A stretch of DNA of 35,936 nt, taken from the NCBI RefSeq assembly GCF_001865245.1, contig NZ_MKXB01000182.1, forward strand, positions 1 through 35,936. Direction: 5' to 3'. The translations under genes and the position numbers were made by a program. The stretch's first letter is position 1. Each line of letters starts with the position of its first letter. This stretch comes from Streptomyces sp. CC53 (GTDB lineage Bacteria > Actinomycetota > Actinomycetes > Streptomycetales > Streptomycetaceae). Shown here in pieces: positions 7,559-14,918 of this stretch. Under the pieces are notes generated by a model that ran no database searches, was not told where the DNA came from, and saw only the letters and a list, made by a program, of their open reading frames with translations.

Positions 7559-8191
7559 GTGTCCGCCTCCTCCCTACCCCTCCTGCCCGACCAGCGCCTG
7601 GCCGCCGGAGTCGCCCGCCTCGCCACCCGGCACACCGGCCGCTTCTCCGCCGAGACCGTCCAGGCACTGCTCACCGACTCCTACAGCCTCCTGGCCTCCA
7701 CCGCGCAGGTGCGCACGCACCTGGTCGTGCTGGCCGAACGCTTCACCGCCGAACGCCTTGACGCTCTCGCCCACGTCCAGGGCGGCCCCGGCAGCGGGCT
7801 GCCGCGCGTGCTGTTCGTCTGCAGCCACAACGCGGGCCGATCCCAGCTCGCCGCCGCCCTCCTCGCACACCGCGCCGCCGGCCGGGTCACCGTGTCCTCC
7901 GCCGGCACGCACCCCGCGGCCGAGGTGGAGCCGTTCATCGCGCAGGTCCTCAACGAGGCCGGCGTCGACGCCGCCGGGGCCTTCCCCAAGCCGCTGACCG
8001 ATGAGGTCGTCAGGGCCGCCGACATCGTCATCACCATGGGCTGCGGCGACGCCTGCCCCGTCGTGCCCGGCCGCCGCTACCTGGACTGGCCCGTCGCCGA
8101 CCCCGACGGCGCCCCGCTCGCCGCCGTCCGCGACATCCGCGACGCGATCGACGCCCACATCACCGAACTGCTGTCCTCCCTGCCCGCCTGA
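7559..8191 (+). CDS. arsC: thioredoxin-type arsenate reductase with N-terminal helical extension
   Basis: A 210-residue protein. Residues 83-210 form a low-molecular-weight phosphatase-fold arsenate reductase: the CX5R loop is CSHNAGRS (C88-R94), and the second and third redox Cys are in MGCGDACP (C162, C166). The catalytic Asp region is YLDWPVADP. Residues 1-75 are a predicted three-helix extension ([19 protein letters not shown], then [17 protein letters not shown]) seen in some actinobacterial ArsC-like proteins, function unclear. GTG 7559 is preceded by GAAGGAG at five bases. It reduces As(V) to As(III) for export, using the thioredoxin system. It is followed 29 bases later by a canonical arsC, so one of the pair may be specialised. 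Confidence 0.85.
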   Translation: MSASSLPLLPDQRLAAGVARLATRHTGRFSAETVQALLTDSYSLLASTAQVRTHLVVLAERFTAERLDALAHVQGGPGSGLPRVLFVCSHNAGRSQLAAALLAHRAAGRVTVSSAGTHPAAEVEPFIAQVLNEAGVDAAGAFPKPLTDEVVRAADIVITMGCGDACPVVPGRRYLDWPVADPDGAPLAAVRDIRDAIDAHITELLSSLPA

Positions 8192-8220
8192 ACCACCCGC
8201 TGATCCTGAAGGAAGAACCC

Positions 8221-8640
8221 ATGTCCACCGCCCCGCTCGCCTCCGTGCTCTTCGTCTGCGTCCACAACGCCGGCCGCTCCCAGATGGCCGCCGGATTCCT
8301 CAACCACCTCGCGGGCGACCGGATCGAGGTCCGCTCCGCCGGATCCATCCCCGGCGACCAGGTCAACCCGGCCGCCGTCGAGGCAATGAAGGAAGTCGGC
8401 GTGGACATCGCCGACGCCAAGCCGAAGATCCTCACCACCGAGGCCGTCCAGGCATCCGACTACGTCATCACCATGGGCTGCGGCGACGCCTGCCCGATCT
8501 TCCCCGGCAAGAAGTACCTCGACTGGGCCCTGGAGGACCCGGCCGGCAAGGGCGTGGAGTCGGTGCGCCCCATCCGCGACGAGATCAAGACCCGCATCGA
8601 GGCCCTGATCGCCGAGATCGACGCCAAGCAGGAGGCGTGA
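8221..8640 (+). CDS. arsC: arsenate reductase, thioredoxin-coupled
   Basis: A compact 139-residue ArsC of the low-molecular-weight tyrosine-phosphatase fold. The P-loop is CVHNAGRS (C13-R19), the redox Cys are C87 and C91 in MGCGDACP, and the Asp-containing loop is YLDWALEDP. Length and motifs match the thioredoxin-dependent class (S. aureus pI258 type). GAAGGA lies close before the ATG. It is followed after five bases by a thioredoxin reductase gene, giving a complete reduction module. It supplies As(III) to the divergent ACR3 pump. Confidence 0.93.
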   Translation: MSTAPLASVLFVCVHNAGRSQMAAGFLNHLAGDRIEVRSAGSIPGDQVNPAAVEAMKEVGVDIADAKPKILTTEAVQASDYVITMGCGDACPIFPGKKYLDWALEDPAGKGVESVRPIRDEIKTRIEALIAEIDAKQEA

Positions 8641-8645
8641 GCGGC

Positions 8646-9626
8646 GTGAGCGGTACGACCGCCGACGGGGTGCGCGAGGTCATCGTCATCGGCTCCGGCC
8701 CCGCCGGATACACCGCCGCCCTCTACACCGCCCGCGCTTCGCTGAAGCCGCTGGTCTTCGAGGGTGCGGTCACGGCGGGCGGCGCGCTGGTGCAGACGAC
8801 CGAGGTGGAGAACTTCCCCGGCTTCCCGGGCGGCATCATGGGCCCGGACCTGATGGACAACATGCGGGCCCAGGCCGAGCGGTTCGGCGCCGAGCTCGTC
8901 CCCGACGACATCATCTCGGTCGACCTCACCGGCGCCATCAAGACCGTGACCGACAGCGCGGGCACCGTCCACCGGGCGAAGGCCGTGATCGTGGCGACCG
9001 GCTCGCAGCACCGCAAACTGGGCCTGCCGGGCGAGGACGCGCTCTCCGGCCGGGGGGTGTCGTACTGCGCGACCTGCGACGGCTTCTTCTTCCGCGAGCA
9101 CGACATCGTGGTCGTCGGCGGCGGCGACACGGCCATGGAGGAAGCCACCTTCCTCTCCCGCTTCGCCAAGACGGTGACGGTCGTCCACCGACGGGACACC
9201 CTGCGTGCCTCCAAGGCCATGCAGGAGCGCGCCTTCGCCGACCCGAAGATCACGTTCGCCTTCAACAGCGAGGTCGCAGAAATACACGAAGAGGGCGGCA
9301 AGCTCGCGGGCCTGACCCTGCGTGACACCGTCACCGGCAAGACCTCCGAACTCCCCGCAACCGGACTGTTCGTCGCCATCGGCCACGACCCGCGCACCGA
9401 ACTGGTCACCGGCCAGCTCGACCTGGACGACGAGGGCTACCTGAAGGTGCAGTCCCCCTCCACACGCACGAACATCCCCGGCGTGTTCGGCGCCGGCGAC
9501 GTCGTCGACCACACCTACCGCCAGGCCATCACCGCCGCCGCCAGCGGCTGCCAGGCCGCCCTGGACGCCGAACGCCACCTCGCGGCACTGGGCGACGAAC
9601 ACGCCCTCGCCGCAGTCCCCGCGTAA
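8646..9626 (+). CDS. arsT: thioredoxin reductase of the ars operon (ArsT)
   Basis: A 326-residue NADPH-thioredoxin reductase. The FAD-binding GSGPAG motif is at residues 16-21, the redox-active CATC at 141-144, and the NADPH-binding GGGDTA follows. The C-terminal FAD motif is [13 protein letters not shown]. The GTG start lies five bases after arsC. In the Streptomyces pHZ227 cluster the homologous gene is named arsT. It recycles the thioredoxin that ArsC oxidises during arsenate reduction. No thioredoxin gene is in the operon, so the host's is presumably used. Confidence 0.9.
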   Translation: MSGTTADGVREVIVIGSGPAGYTAALYTARASLKPLVFEGAVTAGGALVQTTEVENFPGFPGGIMGPDLMDNMRAQAERFGAELVPDDIISVDLTGAIKTVTDSAGTVHRAKAVIVATGSQHRKLGLPGEDALSGRGVSYCATCDGFFFREHDIVVVGGGDTAMEEATFLSRFAKTVTVVHRRDTLRASKAMQERAFADPKITFAFNSEVAEIHEEGGKLAGLTLRDTVTGKTSELPATGLFVAIGHDPRTELVTGQLDLDDEGYLKVQSPSTRTNIPGVFGAGDVVDHTYRQAITAAASGCQAALDAERHLAALGDEHALAAVPA

Positions 9627-9670
9627 AAGCAAAAGGACAGCACCGGGACATCTGGTGGAAGGCATCCACT

Positions 9671-10650
9671 GTGACGTGGACGCTGCCAGACCCGATGCTG
9701 AGCACCCCCGTGCCCGAGCCCGATCTGCGGCCGGGCTGCGCCGCGGAGCCCAAGTGGGACGGGTTCCGAGCGCTTCTCTCCGTCGACGCGGGCCGGGTGG
9801 TGCTGCGCTCTCGGCGCGGCACCGAGATGGCGGCCTCATTTCCGGAAGTCGTGGCCGGGGCCGCGCAGCTGCCGGACGCGACCGCGCTGGACGGCGAGCT
9901 GGTCGTATGGGACGCCGCAGGCCGCCTCGCATTCGAGCGGCTGCAGAACCGGCTCGCCCAGCGCGGTGCAGGGGCCGCCCGAGCGGCTCAGGAGTGGCCG
10001 GCCCACTTCGTCGCGTTCGATCTGCTGCGGCTGTCCGGGACGGACACGACCGGGTGGCCGTACCGGCGTCGCAGGGCCGCGCTGGAGTCCGTGTTCGCCG
10101 CCCGCCGGCTCATCGCGCCATGGGCGCTGTGTCCGTCGACCACCGAGGCCGACACCGTGCGCGAGTGGCTGACGTGGGCGTCGGTCGGAATGGAGGGCGT
10201 GGTCTTCAAGAGGCTCACCGACCCCTACCAGCCGTTGGTGAGGGGCTGGGAGAAATACAAGGTCCGCGAGACGAGCGAGGCGATCGTCGGCGCGGTCACC
10301 GGCTCCCCGGCAGCTCCCGCACACTGCTGCTCGGCAGGTACGACACCGACGGCCGCCTTCAGTACGTCGGCCGCACCACCACTCTCGCCCGGGCGGCAGG
10401 TACTGCGGTCGCCGACCTTCTCGCTGCAGGGCGGCGCGGGCATCCGTGGACAGGCTGGTCGTTCTCCGCAGAGTGGGGCAGCCAGGAAAAACTGGTCGTC
10501 ACGCTGGTGGAACCCGAGCTGGTGGTGGAAGTCGGCGTAGACGTCGCCCGCGACGCCTCCGGCCGGTGGCGGCATCCCGCGCGCTGGCACCGTCCCCGCC
10601 CCGACCTCTCCCCCGCCGACGTCCCCCTCTGGTCGTCGCCGCCGCGCTGA
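9671..10650 (+). pseudogene. ATP-dependent DNA ligase, frameshifted
   Basis: It carries the nucleotidyltransferase motifs of ATP-dependent ligases: motif I EPKWDGFRALL with the adenylated Lys, then DGELVVWD, EGVVFK and a final KYK. After AIVGAVTGSPAAP the frame is lost near base 10316. The expected continuation, RTLLLGRYDTDGRLQYVGR, is in another frame and runs to 10650 as the OB-fold-like C-terminus. One missing base explains this; a sequencing error is possible. Intact, it would be a LigC-like ligase of about 325 residues, common on Streptomyces replicons. A second truncated ligase lies at 21810-22394. Confidence 0.75.
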
Positions 10651-10859
10651 TGCGGCGCGGGCGCGGCGGCCCCGCCGACGCGCAACACCGGTGAGCGCGC
10701 CCCGATCCCCGGCTGCGTCCGCGCCGCCCATCCCGCCCTCCCTCATCCTCAACTCCAGCCAAGGCATGGGCGAAGGGGGTCGCAACGGGGATGTCAGCGG
10801 CCCTACCACGCCGAAACCGCGTGGTGACCTGCACGGATACGGGGACGGCCCGCCGGGGT
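10651..10859. other. intergenic stretch before iterons
   Basis: About 210 bases after the ligase remnant without a convincing gene. Short open frames here have no ribosome site and no recognisable product. The stretch runs directly into the GCGCAAC array. Confidence 0.5.
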
Positions 10860-10927
10860 GCGCAACATTAGGCGCAACCCCTAGCGCAACCAGATGGCGC
10901 AACCTCTAGCGCAACCCTTGCCGCAAC
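10860..10927 (+). repeat. six GCGCAAC iterons
   Basis: GCGCAAC occurs at 10860, 10872, 10884, 10897 and 10909, with CGCAAC at 10922, giving a spacing of 12-13 bases (about one helical turn plus). The linkers are degenerate (ctag recurs). Regular phased repeats of this kind are typical of replication-initiator or partition binding arrays. The neighbouring genes include a DNA-binding protein (11493) and a replication-relaxation protein (12262-13317), so a replication origin is plausible. Not demonstrated. Confidence 0.65.
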
Positions 10928-10975
10928 CCCGGCGGCGTGCGGCGTCCGGGCGGGCCCTCATGCGGCCCGTGCTGC

Positions 10976-11194
10976 TCACTGGGTGCGGGCCAGCTGCCGC
11001 AGCTCGGTGCGCGCCGCCGGCGCTGAGCGGGCGGTGTCCCAGTAGGGGTGCCACCACAGGCGTACGGACAGGCGTAGCAGGCGGCGGCGCAGGGCGGTGG
11101 TGTCGCGGGGGCGGGGTGCGGAGAGCGCGTCGTAGGTGGCGTTCCAGGCGGCTTGCGTCTGCACCAGGTCGTCGGGGAAGTCGGTCACGTCCAT
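10976..11194 (-). CDS. small hypothetical protein
   Basis: A 72-residue protein beginning MDVTDFPDDLVQTQAAWNA and ending LRQLARTQ. It is predicted all-helical, with an Arg-rich centre (ALRRRLLRLSVRLWWHPYW) and several Trp. I do not recognise the family. It sits between the iterons and the DNA-binding protein gene, pointing toward the iterons. No good ribosome site precedes the ATG, so it may be leaderless. It could be a plasmid copy-control or accessory protein, but nothing in the sequence proves this. Confidence 0.5.
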   Translation of the reverse strand: MDVTDFPDDLVQTQAAWNATYDALSAPRPRDTTALRRRLLRLSVRLWWHPYWDTARSAPAARTELRQLARTQ

Positions 11195-11423
11195 ACCGGT
11201 ATTAGATCGCTTGTTCGAATTTTGTGTCACGTCGGACACGCCCCGACTGGAGCCGTGGTCGGGGGTCGCGCCGGGCGTGGTCGGCCTCATGGTCGGGCCG
11301 GTGGTCGGCCCGACCACGGTGGTCCGGCCCGGTCCGTAGCGGCACCCGAGTGGGTGATTTTCCTTCGCGTACGCGGGCGCAGTCCTAGCGGTGCGTGCCC
11401 AACTTGCCTATTTCCAGGGGGTA

Positions 11424-11452
11424 TTGACAGCTTTTCGAGTGTTCTGTCATGT
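11424..11452 (+). promoter_or_regulatory. candidate promoter of the 11493 gene
   Basis: TTGACA at 11424-11429 and a weak TCATGT at 11447-11452 are separated by 17 bases, about 40 bases before the start codon. The -10 region overlaps a tandem GTTCTGTC repeat (gttctgtcatgttctgtc), which could be a regulator site. Confidence 0.4.
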
Positions 11453-11492
11453 TCTGTCCGCCGCTTCCGGCGAACGAGCGAGAGGTGATCTC

Positions 11493-12182
11493 ATGCGACG
11501 AACCGAGTACGACGAGGGCCAGGCCGCCAAGCGCCTGAAGGTGCCCGCAGCGGCCTTCCGGTGGGCCCGCCACACCGGCCTCATCCCCGCCCCCGACGTG
11601 TCGTCGTCCCGGTGGTCCCGGGCCGCCATGGAGGCGCTGGACGCCGACGCCATCCGGGCCGCGATGCCCACCCCGCCGATCTCCGGCGGCGCGGCGGCCG
11701 ACCGGATCGCCGACGCGCTCGGCATCCCGAACCCGACCACGCACGGCGAGCGGGCGAACGTGACGGCGTTCGTGGTGCGCCGGTTCGTCGACCGCGGCCT
11801 CCTGGTCGACCTGAGCGCGAACCCGGACGGGACACTGCACCACCCCGACCAGGTCGCGGAGGTCTGCCGCCGCGAGGACCTGGCGGACCTGGTCGCCGCC
11901 GACACCCCGCTGGGACCGGAGCAGGCCGCCACCCGGCTTGGGGTGCGCAGGGTTGAGTTCGATTGGATGGTGCGGCTCGGTTGGGTCCGCTCGCCGCAGT
12001 CGATCGAGGTCCGCTTCGGCACGAGCCGGGCCGGGGCCGTCGACGTCGCGCTCTACACCACGGCGTCCGTCGACGCGGTCGTCCCCGCGCACCCGGAGGT
12101 CGACTGGGAGCAGCTGCGCGCGGTGGAGAAAGGCCGGCGCTCCCCACTCGCTGCGCTGGCGAAGCAGGCCGCCCCGGCCTGA
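11493..12182 (+). CDS. HTH DNA-binding protein, plasmid-type
   Basis: A 229-residue protein that appears to contain three winged-helix/excisionase-like segments. These are around residues 8-30 (GQAAKRLKVPAAAFRWARHTG), 64-90 (AADRIADALGIPN) and 145-170 (EQAATRLGVRRVEFDWMVRLG). ATG 11493 has GAGAGG at a good distance. I do not recognise a named family. Its position between iterons and the replication-relaxation gene, and the repeated DNA-binding folds, suggest a replication or transcription regulator that could bind the GCGCAAC array. It ends at a strong convergent terminator. Confidence 0.6.
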   Translation: MRRTEYDEGQAAKRLKVPAAAFRWARHTGLIPAPDVSSSRWSRAAMEALDADAIRAAMPTPPISGGAAADRIADALGIPNPTTHGERANVTAFVVRRFVDRGLLVDLSANPDGTLHHPDQVAEVCRREDLADLVAADTPLGPEQAATRLGVRRVEFDWMVRLGWVRSPQSIEVRFGTSRAGAVDVALYTTASVDAVVPAHPEVDWEQLRAVEKGRRSPLAALAKQAAPA

Positions 12183-12204
12183 CCGGCGCGGTGCGGTCCA
12201 CGAG

Positions 12205-12240
12205 GACGCTCCCCCACGGCTGTCGTGTGGGGGGAGCGTC
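12205..12240. terminator. bidirectional terminator hairpin
   Basis: GACGCTCCCCCAC pairs with GTGGGGGGAGCGTC across a short loop, between the convergent ends at 12182 (plus) and 12262 (minus). No T tract, as is usual in Streptomyces. Confidence 0.75.
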
Positions 12241-12261
12241 GTCGTCTCCGGCAGGTCTGCC

Positions 12262-13317
12262 TCAGCGGCCGGGCGGCTCGGGGTATCGGGCGCGGCGCCG
12301 GTCCGGATCGTCGACACCGATCTCGTACCAGGGCTCGCCACGCTGGAGCCGGGGCAGGGTGTTCACCCACACCGCGACGGTGATGCCCTTCACGTCGTCG
12401 GCGAGCGCCTGGAGGCGGTTGTCGAGCAGGTGCTCCTCCTTGCCCGCCAGGACGACGTGCAGCCGCGGGAAGGTCTGGGAGCGGGTGTAGCGGTGGCGCT
12501 GCCAGAACGGGAACGTGTTGCCGATCGTGCCGCGGGCGCCTTCCCAGACGCGGTGCCCGGCGTAGCGCTCGTAGTCCCAGACCTCCTTGGCGAGGCGGGC
12601 CTGGGACATGGTGCCGTTGTCGAGCTCGAAGAGGCGCACCTCGCTGGTCTTCGTCGGCAGCGCGAGGACGGCGTCGGTGTTGAAGCTCAGGCCGGTCTCC
12701 TTGATGGCGTGGTTGACCTCCACCTGCCAGTCGGTCAGGTGCTTGCGGCCGCCGAAGGCGAGGATCATGTCCGTCACCGCGACGCCGTGCGGACCGAACC
12801 CGGCTCGAACGGCCTTCGCTCCGGTGCCGGCCTTCGGTCGGGGAGGCAGCTCGTTGCCGTCGGCCAGAGCCTTCTGTCCCGTCGGGGTCAGGTTCCAGAT
12901 CGGGTGCCGTCCGTCCTTGCCGTTCGTTTCCGCCAGCCCGAGCTCCGCCAGCTTCTTCATCGCCCTGCGCACATATGACCGGCCGTCGGCGTCTTCCTTC
13001 GTGATCACCTGGGCCATCTGCCGCACCGTGGCTATCCGGACGCATCCCAGCATCCGCAGCGCATCGGCCCGGACCTTGGCCGCAGGTGTGGACTTCTTCC
13101 CCTTCGCTGACGTCTCAGGGGAAGGGAGAGAGGTGTCGGCGTGCCGGGAGGCCCCCTGGCGGGCGGTGTGAGCTGCGGTGATGGGCACGACGTTGGAATC
13201 GTTCGCGGCACCGTTCACGGCACTGGATTCCTGGCCTCCCAAAGGCCGCTCAGCACCCCTTGTCCAGGTCGGGCGCGGCTCCGGTCCGGGCTGCCGGGCG
13301 CTGCTGGTGTACGTCAT
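12262..13317 (-). CDS. replication-relaxation family protein
   Basis: A 351-residue protein. A disordered Ser/Thr/Pro N-terminus (1-80) is followed by a winged-helix domain (ADALRMLGCVRIATVRQMAQVI, then YVRRAMKKLAELGLAE and a wing), then an alpha/beta region with FELDNGTMSQARLAKEVWDYERYA and FPRLHVVLAGK. This organisation matches the actinobacterial replication-relaxation family found on plasmids and integrated elements. The start ATG 13317 has GAGGAG at seven bases. It likely takes part in plasmid replication or transfer initiation; the exact activity is not established. It lies between the iteron array and the relaxase region. Confidence 0.72.
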   Translation of the reverse strand: MTYTSSARQPGPEPRPTWTRGAERPLGGQESSAVNGAANDSNVVPITAAHTARQGASRHADTSLPSPETSAKGKKSTPAAKVRADALRMLGCVRIATVRQMAQVITKEDADGRSYVRRAMKKLAELGLAETNGKDGRHPIWNLTPTGQKALADGNELPPRPKAGTGAKAVRAGFGPHGVAVTDMILAFGGRKHLTDWQVEVNHAIKETGLSFNTDAVLALPTKTSEVRLFELDNGTMSQARLAKEVWDYERYAGHRVWEGARGTIGNTFPFWQRHRYTRSQTFPRLHVVLAGKEEHLLDNRLQALADDVKGITVAVWVNTLPRLQRGEPWYEIGVDDPDRRRARYPEPPGR

Positions 13318-13449
13318 GACGAGGCTCCTCACGCAGGTGGCGCGGGACTCCGGGCAGAATCCCGCCGTCACTTGCTAGAGGTGTGGCGAAAGTCGACGGT
13401 GTGACACTCCGCTGAGCGCCGTTACCGAGCCGTGATCGTCACGGACGGC

Positions 13450-13476
13450 CGGACGGAGATCTCTCCTCTCCGTCCG
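13450..13476. terminator. hairpin in the divergent gap 13318-13564
   Basis: CGGACGGAG pairs with CTCCGTCCG around a nine-base loop. It lies between the divergent replication-relaxation gene and the 13565 gene, so it may be an attenuator or operator rather than a terminator. The rest of the gap also contains short CGTGATC dyads. Confidence 0.4.
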
Positions 13477-13564
13477 ACGGCAGATTCTGTCCACAGGCAA
13501 ACCGTCCGAGGCTGCTCTCGTCACGCCGTGATCGGCACGGCGATCGTCCTGTGAGGAGCTGTCC

Positions 13565-14038
13565 ATGTCCCAGACCGCCGCTACCACGTTGTTCGGTCCG
13601 ATGACCCCGGACGCAGTGCGGAGCGCCTTCAGCTACCTGCGGGCCGTTGAGGCCGACGATGCCGACGCCGCAGCCGAGTTGGCGGCCCAAGAACCGGAGC
13701 TGACCCAGATGCTCCTGGACGTCGCGGAGCGCGTCATCGTCCCTGTCACCGTCCTGATCCGTGACCGTGAGGAGGAACCGAACGCGAGCTCGTTCGCCCT
13801 GGCGGAGCTCGGAGGCGTCTTGCTGGACGCCCTGTACTTCTGGCAGGGGGAGACCGGCCCGCAGGTGACCGAGTTCCTCGCGACCTCGATCATCCACTTC
13901 ATCGAGCAGATCCTCACCCAGGAACACGAGACAGTCGGAGCCGTCTTGCACCACCTGCAAGACGTCGCCTTGGGCCAGGCCCTCGATGCGCACCCCGCAC
14001 CGGCCGGCTCCCACTCGGTGCGCCTGACCGTCGTGTAG
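13565..14038 (+). CDS. hypothetical acidic helical protein
   Basis: A 157-residue, strongly acidic, Ala/Leu-rich, predicted helical protein (SAFSYLRAVEADDADAAAEL, then EFLATSIIHFIEQILTQEHE). It has no signal peptide or membrane segment. GAGGAG precedes ATG 13565. No family recognised. It is followed by a strong hairpin and then by the repeat-rich region near the relaxase operon, so it belongs to the plasmid core. An acidic partner or regulator is possible but unproven. Confidence 0.65.
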   Translation: MSQTAATTLFGPMTPDAVRSAFSYLRAVEADDADAAAELAAQEPELTQMLLDVAERVIVPVTVLIRDREEEPNASSFALAELGGVLLDALYFWQGETGPQVTEFLATSIIHFIEQILTQEHETVGAVLHHLQDVALGQALDAHPAPAGSHSVRLTVV

Positions 14039-14051
14039 GGCGCACCGGGAC

Positions 14052-14092
14052 GGCGGTGGTGCGGTGCGCCGCATCGGGACTGCACCACCGCC
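14052..14092 (+). terminator. terminator hairpin after 13565 gene
   Basis: GGCGGTGGTGC (14052-14062) pairs perfectly with GCACCACCGCC (14082-14092), with a 19-base loop, starting 13 bases after the stop codon. Confidence 0.65.
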
Positions 14093-14209
14093 GCGCGCCA
14101 CCGCACCGCACCGGCGCGCCACACGGCCGGGCGAGGGCCTCTATCACACACCCCCTTGACCGCGACCTGATCGCCAGCCAAAACCGCTTGGGTCAAGGGA
14201 AAACGTCCT

Positions 14210-14255
14210 CGGTAGCAGACCTGGACAAGGGGGTGTAGCGGAGCTGGACAAGGGG
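14210..14255 (+). repeat. tandem CTGGACAAGGGG repeats
   Basis: CTGGACAAGGGG at 14221-14232 and 14244-14255, 23 bases apart, each preceded by a GTAGCRGAS-like stretch. A related copy (GTAGCGGAGGTGGACAAGGGG) is at 18192-18212. An inverted partial copy (CACCCCCTTGACC) lies at about 14149. This is non-coding DNA beyond the relaxase operon, so a transfer origin or regulator site is possible. Confidence 0.5.
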
Positions 14256-14301
14256 TCGCGCGCCTCCCTCCGCGCCTGATCGAGGGGTCGGTCGGCGGTG
14301 G

Positions 14302-14445
14302 GCGCACCAGTGCGGTGCGGGACATCGGGTGCGGCGCACCGGCGCGCGCGAGTGCCGGGCATCGCCGGGCGGTGCGGCGCACCGGGTGCGGTGGCGCACC
14401 ATCGCGGTGCGCTCCGCGGTGGCGTCCATCGTCATCCGGCGCACC
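14302..14445 (+). repeat. dispersed GCGCACC repeats
   Basis: GCGCACC occurs at 14302, 14334, 14377, 14394 and 14439, and its complement GGTGCGC at 14406, inside a 150-base stretch also rich in GGTGCGG. Further copies lie at 14039-14045. No coding sequence with support spans this stretch. Confidence 0.45.
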
Positions 14446-14448
14446 GGA

Positions 14449-14501
14449 GTGGAGTCCACTCGGTGGAACCCACTGAGTGGAGTCCATCGGGTGGAGTCCA
14501 C
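14449..14501 (+). repeat. 14-bp palindromic iterons, array 1
   Basis: Four copies start at 14449, 14463, 14477 and 14491, exactly 14 bases apart. The consensus GTGGAGTCCAC is itself palindromic (variants GTGGAACCCAC and GTGGAGTCCAT). A further variant, GTGGGCTCCAC, lies at 14537. The same motif forms a second array at 18300-18353. A dimeric protein bound at this spacing would polymerise along the DNA, as at partition or transfer-control sites. Confidence 0.7.
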
Positions 14502-14570
14502 CCGATGTCGTGCATCGCCACTGGATGCTGAACACCGTGGGCTCCACTCGGTGGACGATGCCCGCCATCG

Positions 14571-14918
14571 TCACCACAGCCAGGCGGTGGAGTGCCGCAC
14601 CCTGGACAGGGCGCGGGCATCGCGGCGCGCGGCGGCGTTGCCGATCCGGTTCTGCCGGGAGCGGGGCCGGCGCGACTGTGCGGCGGCGAGGCGGCGCTTC
14701 CCGGCTTCCTGGAGTCGCTTCCGCTGCTTGCGCAGTTCCGCCTTCTTCGCCGCCTTCGACTTCGGCTTCCGGGGCCGCTTCCAGACCGGCTGCCACCCCA
14801 CAGGCTCATCGGGCTCGGGCTCCTGGTCCTCTTCGAGCGCGGCGGCCATCTCCGCGCGGGCGGCACGGGCGCGGGCGAGGGCGTCGTCGGGGTTGGGCTG
14901 TTCTTCCGGGGTGCTCAC
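14571..14918 (-). CDS. small basic protein coupled to relaxase
   Basis: A 115-residue protein whose GTG start overlaps the relaxase stop by GTGA. Residues 1-45 are acidic (DDALARARAARAEMAAALEED); the remainder is highly Arg/Lys-rich (KPKSKAAKKAELRKQRKRL). It is probably a DNA- or RNA-binding partner. Placement directly after a relaxase suggests a relaxosome accessory role. No family recognised. It is the last gene of the operon, whose end faces the repeat arrays at 14210-14550. Confidence 0.6.
   Translation of the reverse strand: MSTPEEQPNPDDALARARAARAEMAAALEEDQEPEPDEPVGWQPVWKRPRKPKSKAAKKAELRKQRKRLQEAGKRRLAAAQSRRPRSRQNRIGNAAARRDARALSRVRHSTAWLW

Noticed and set aside
8001..9626. A 541-residue fused protein reading through arsC into the thioredoxin reductase
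   Set aside because: The first 215 residues are an out-of-frame reading of the arsC genes. The reductase has its own GTG start at 8646.
14302..14550. A CRISPR array
   Set aside because: Repeats are short (7-14 bases), palindromic and adjacent without unique spacers, and no cas gene is near.
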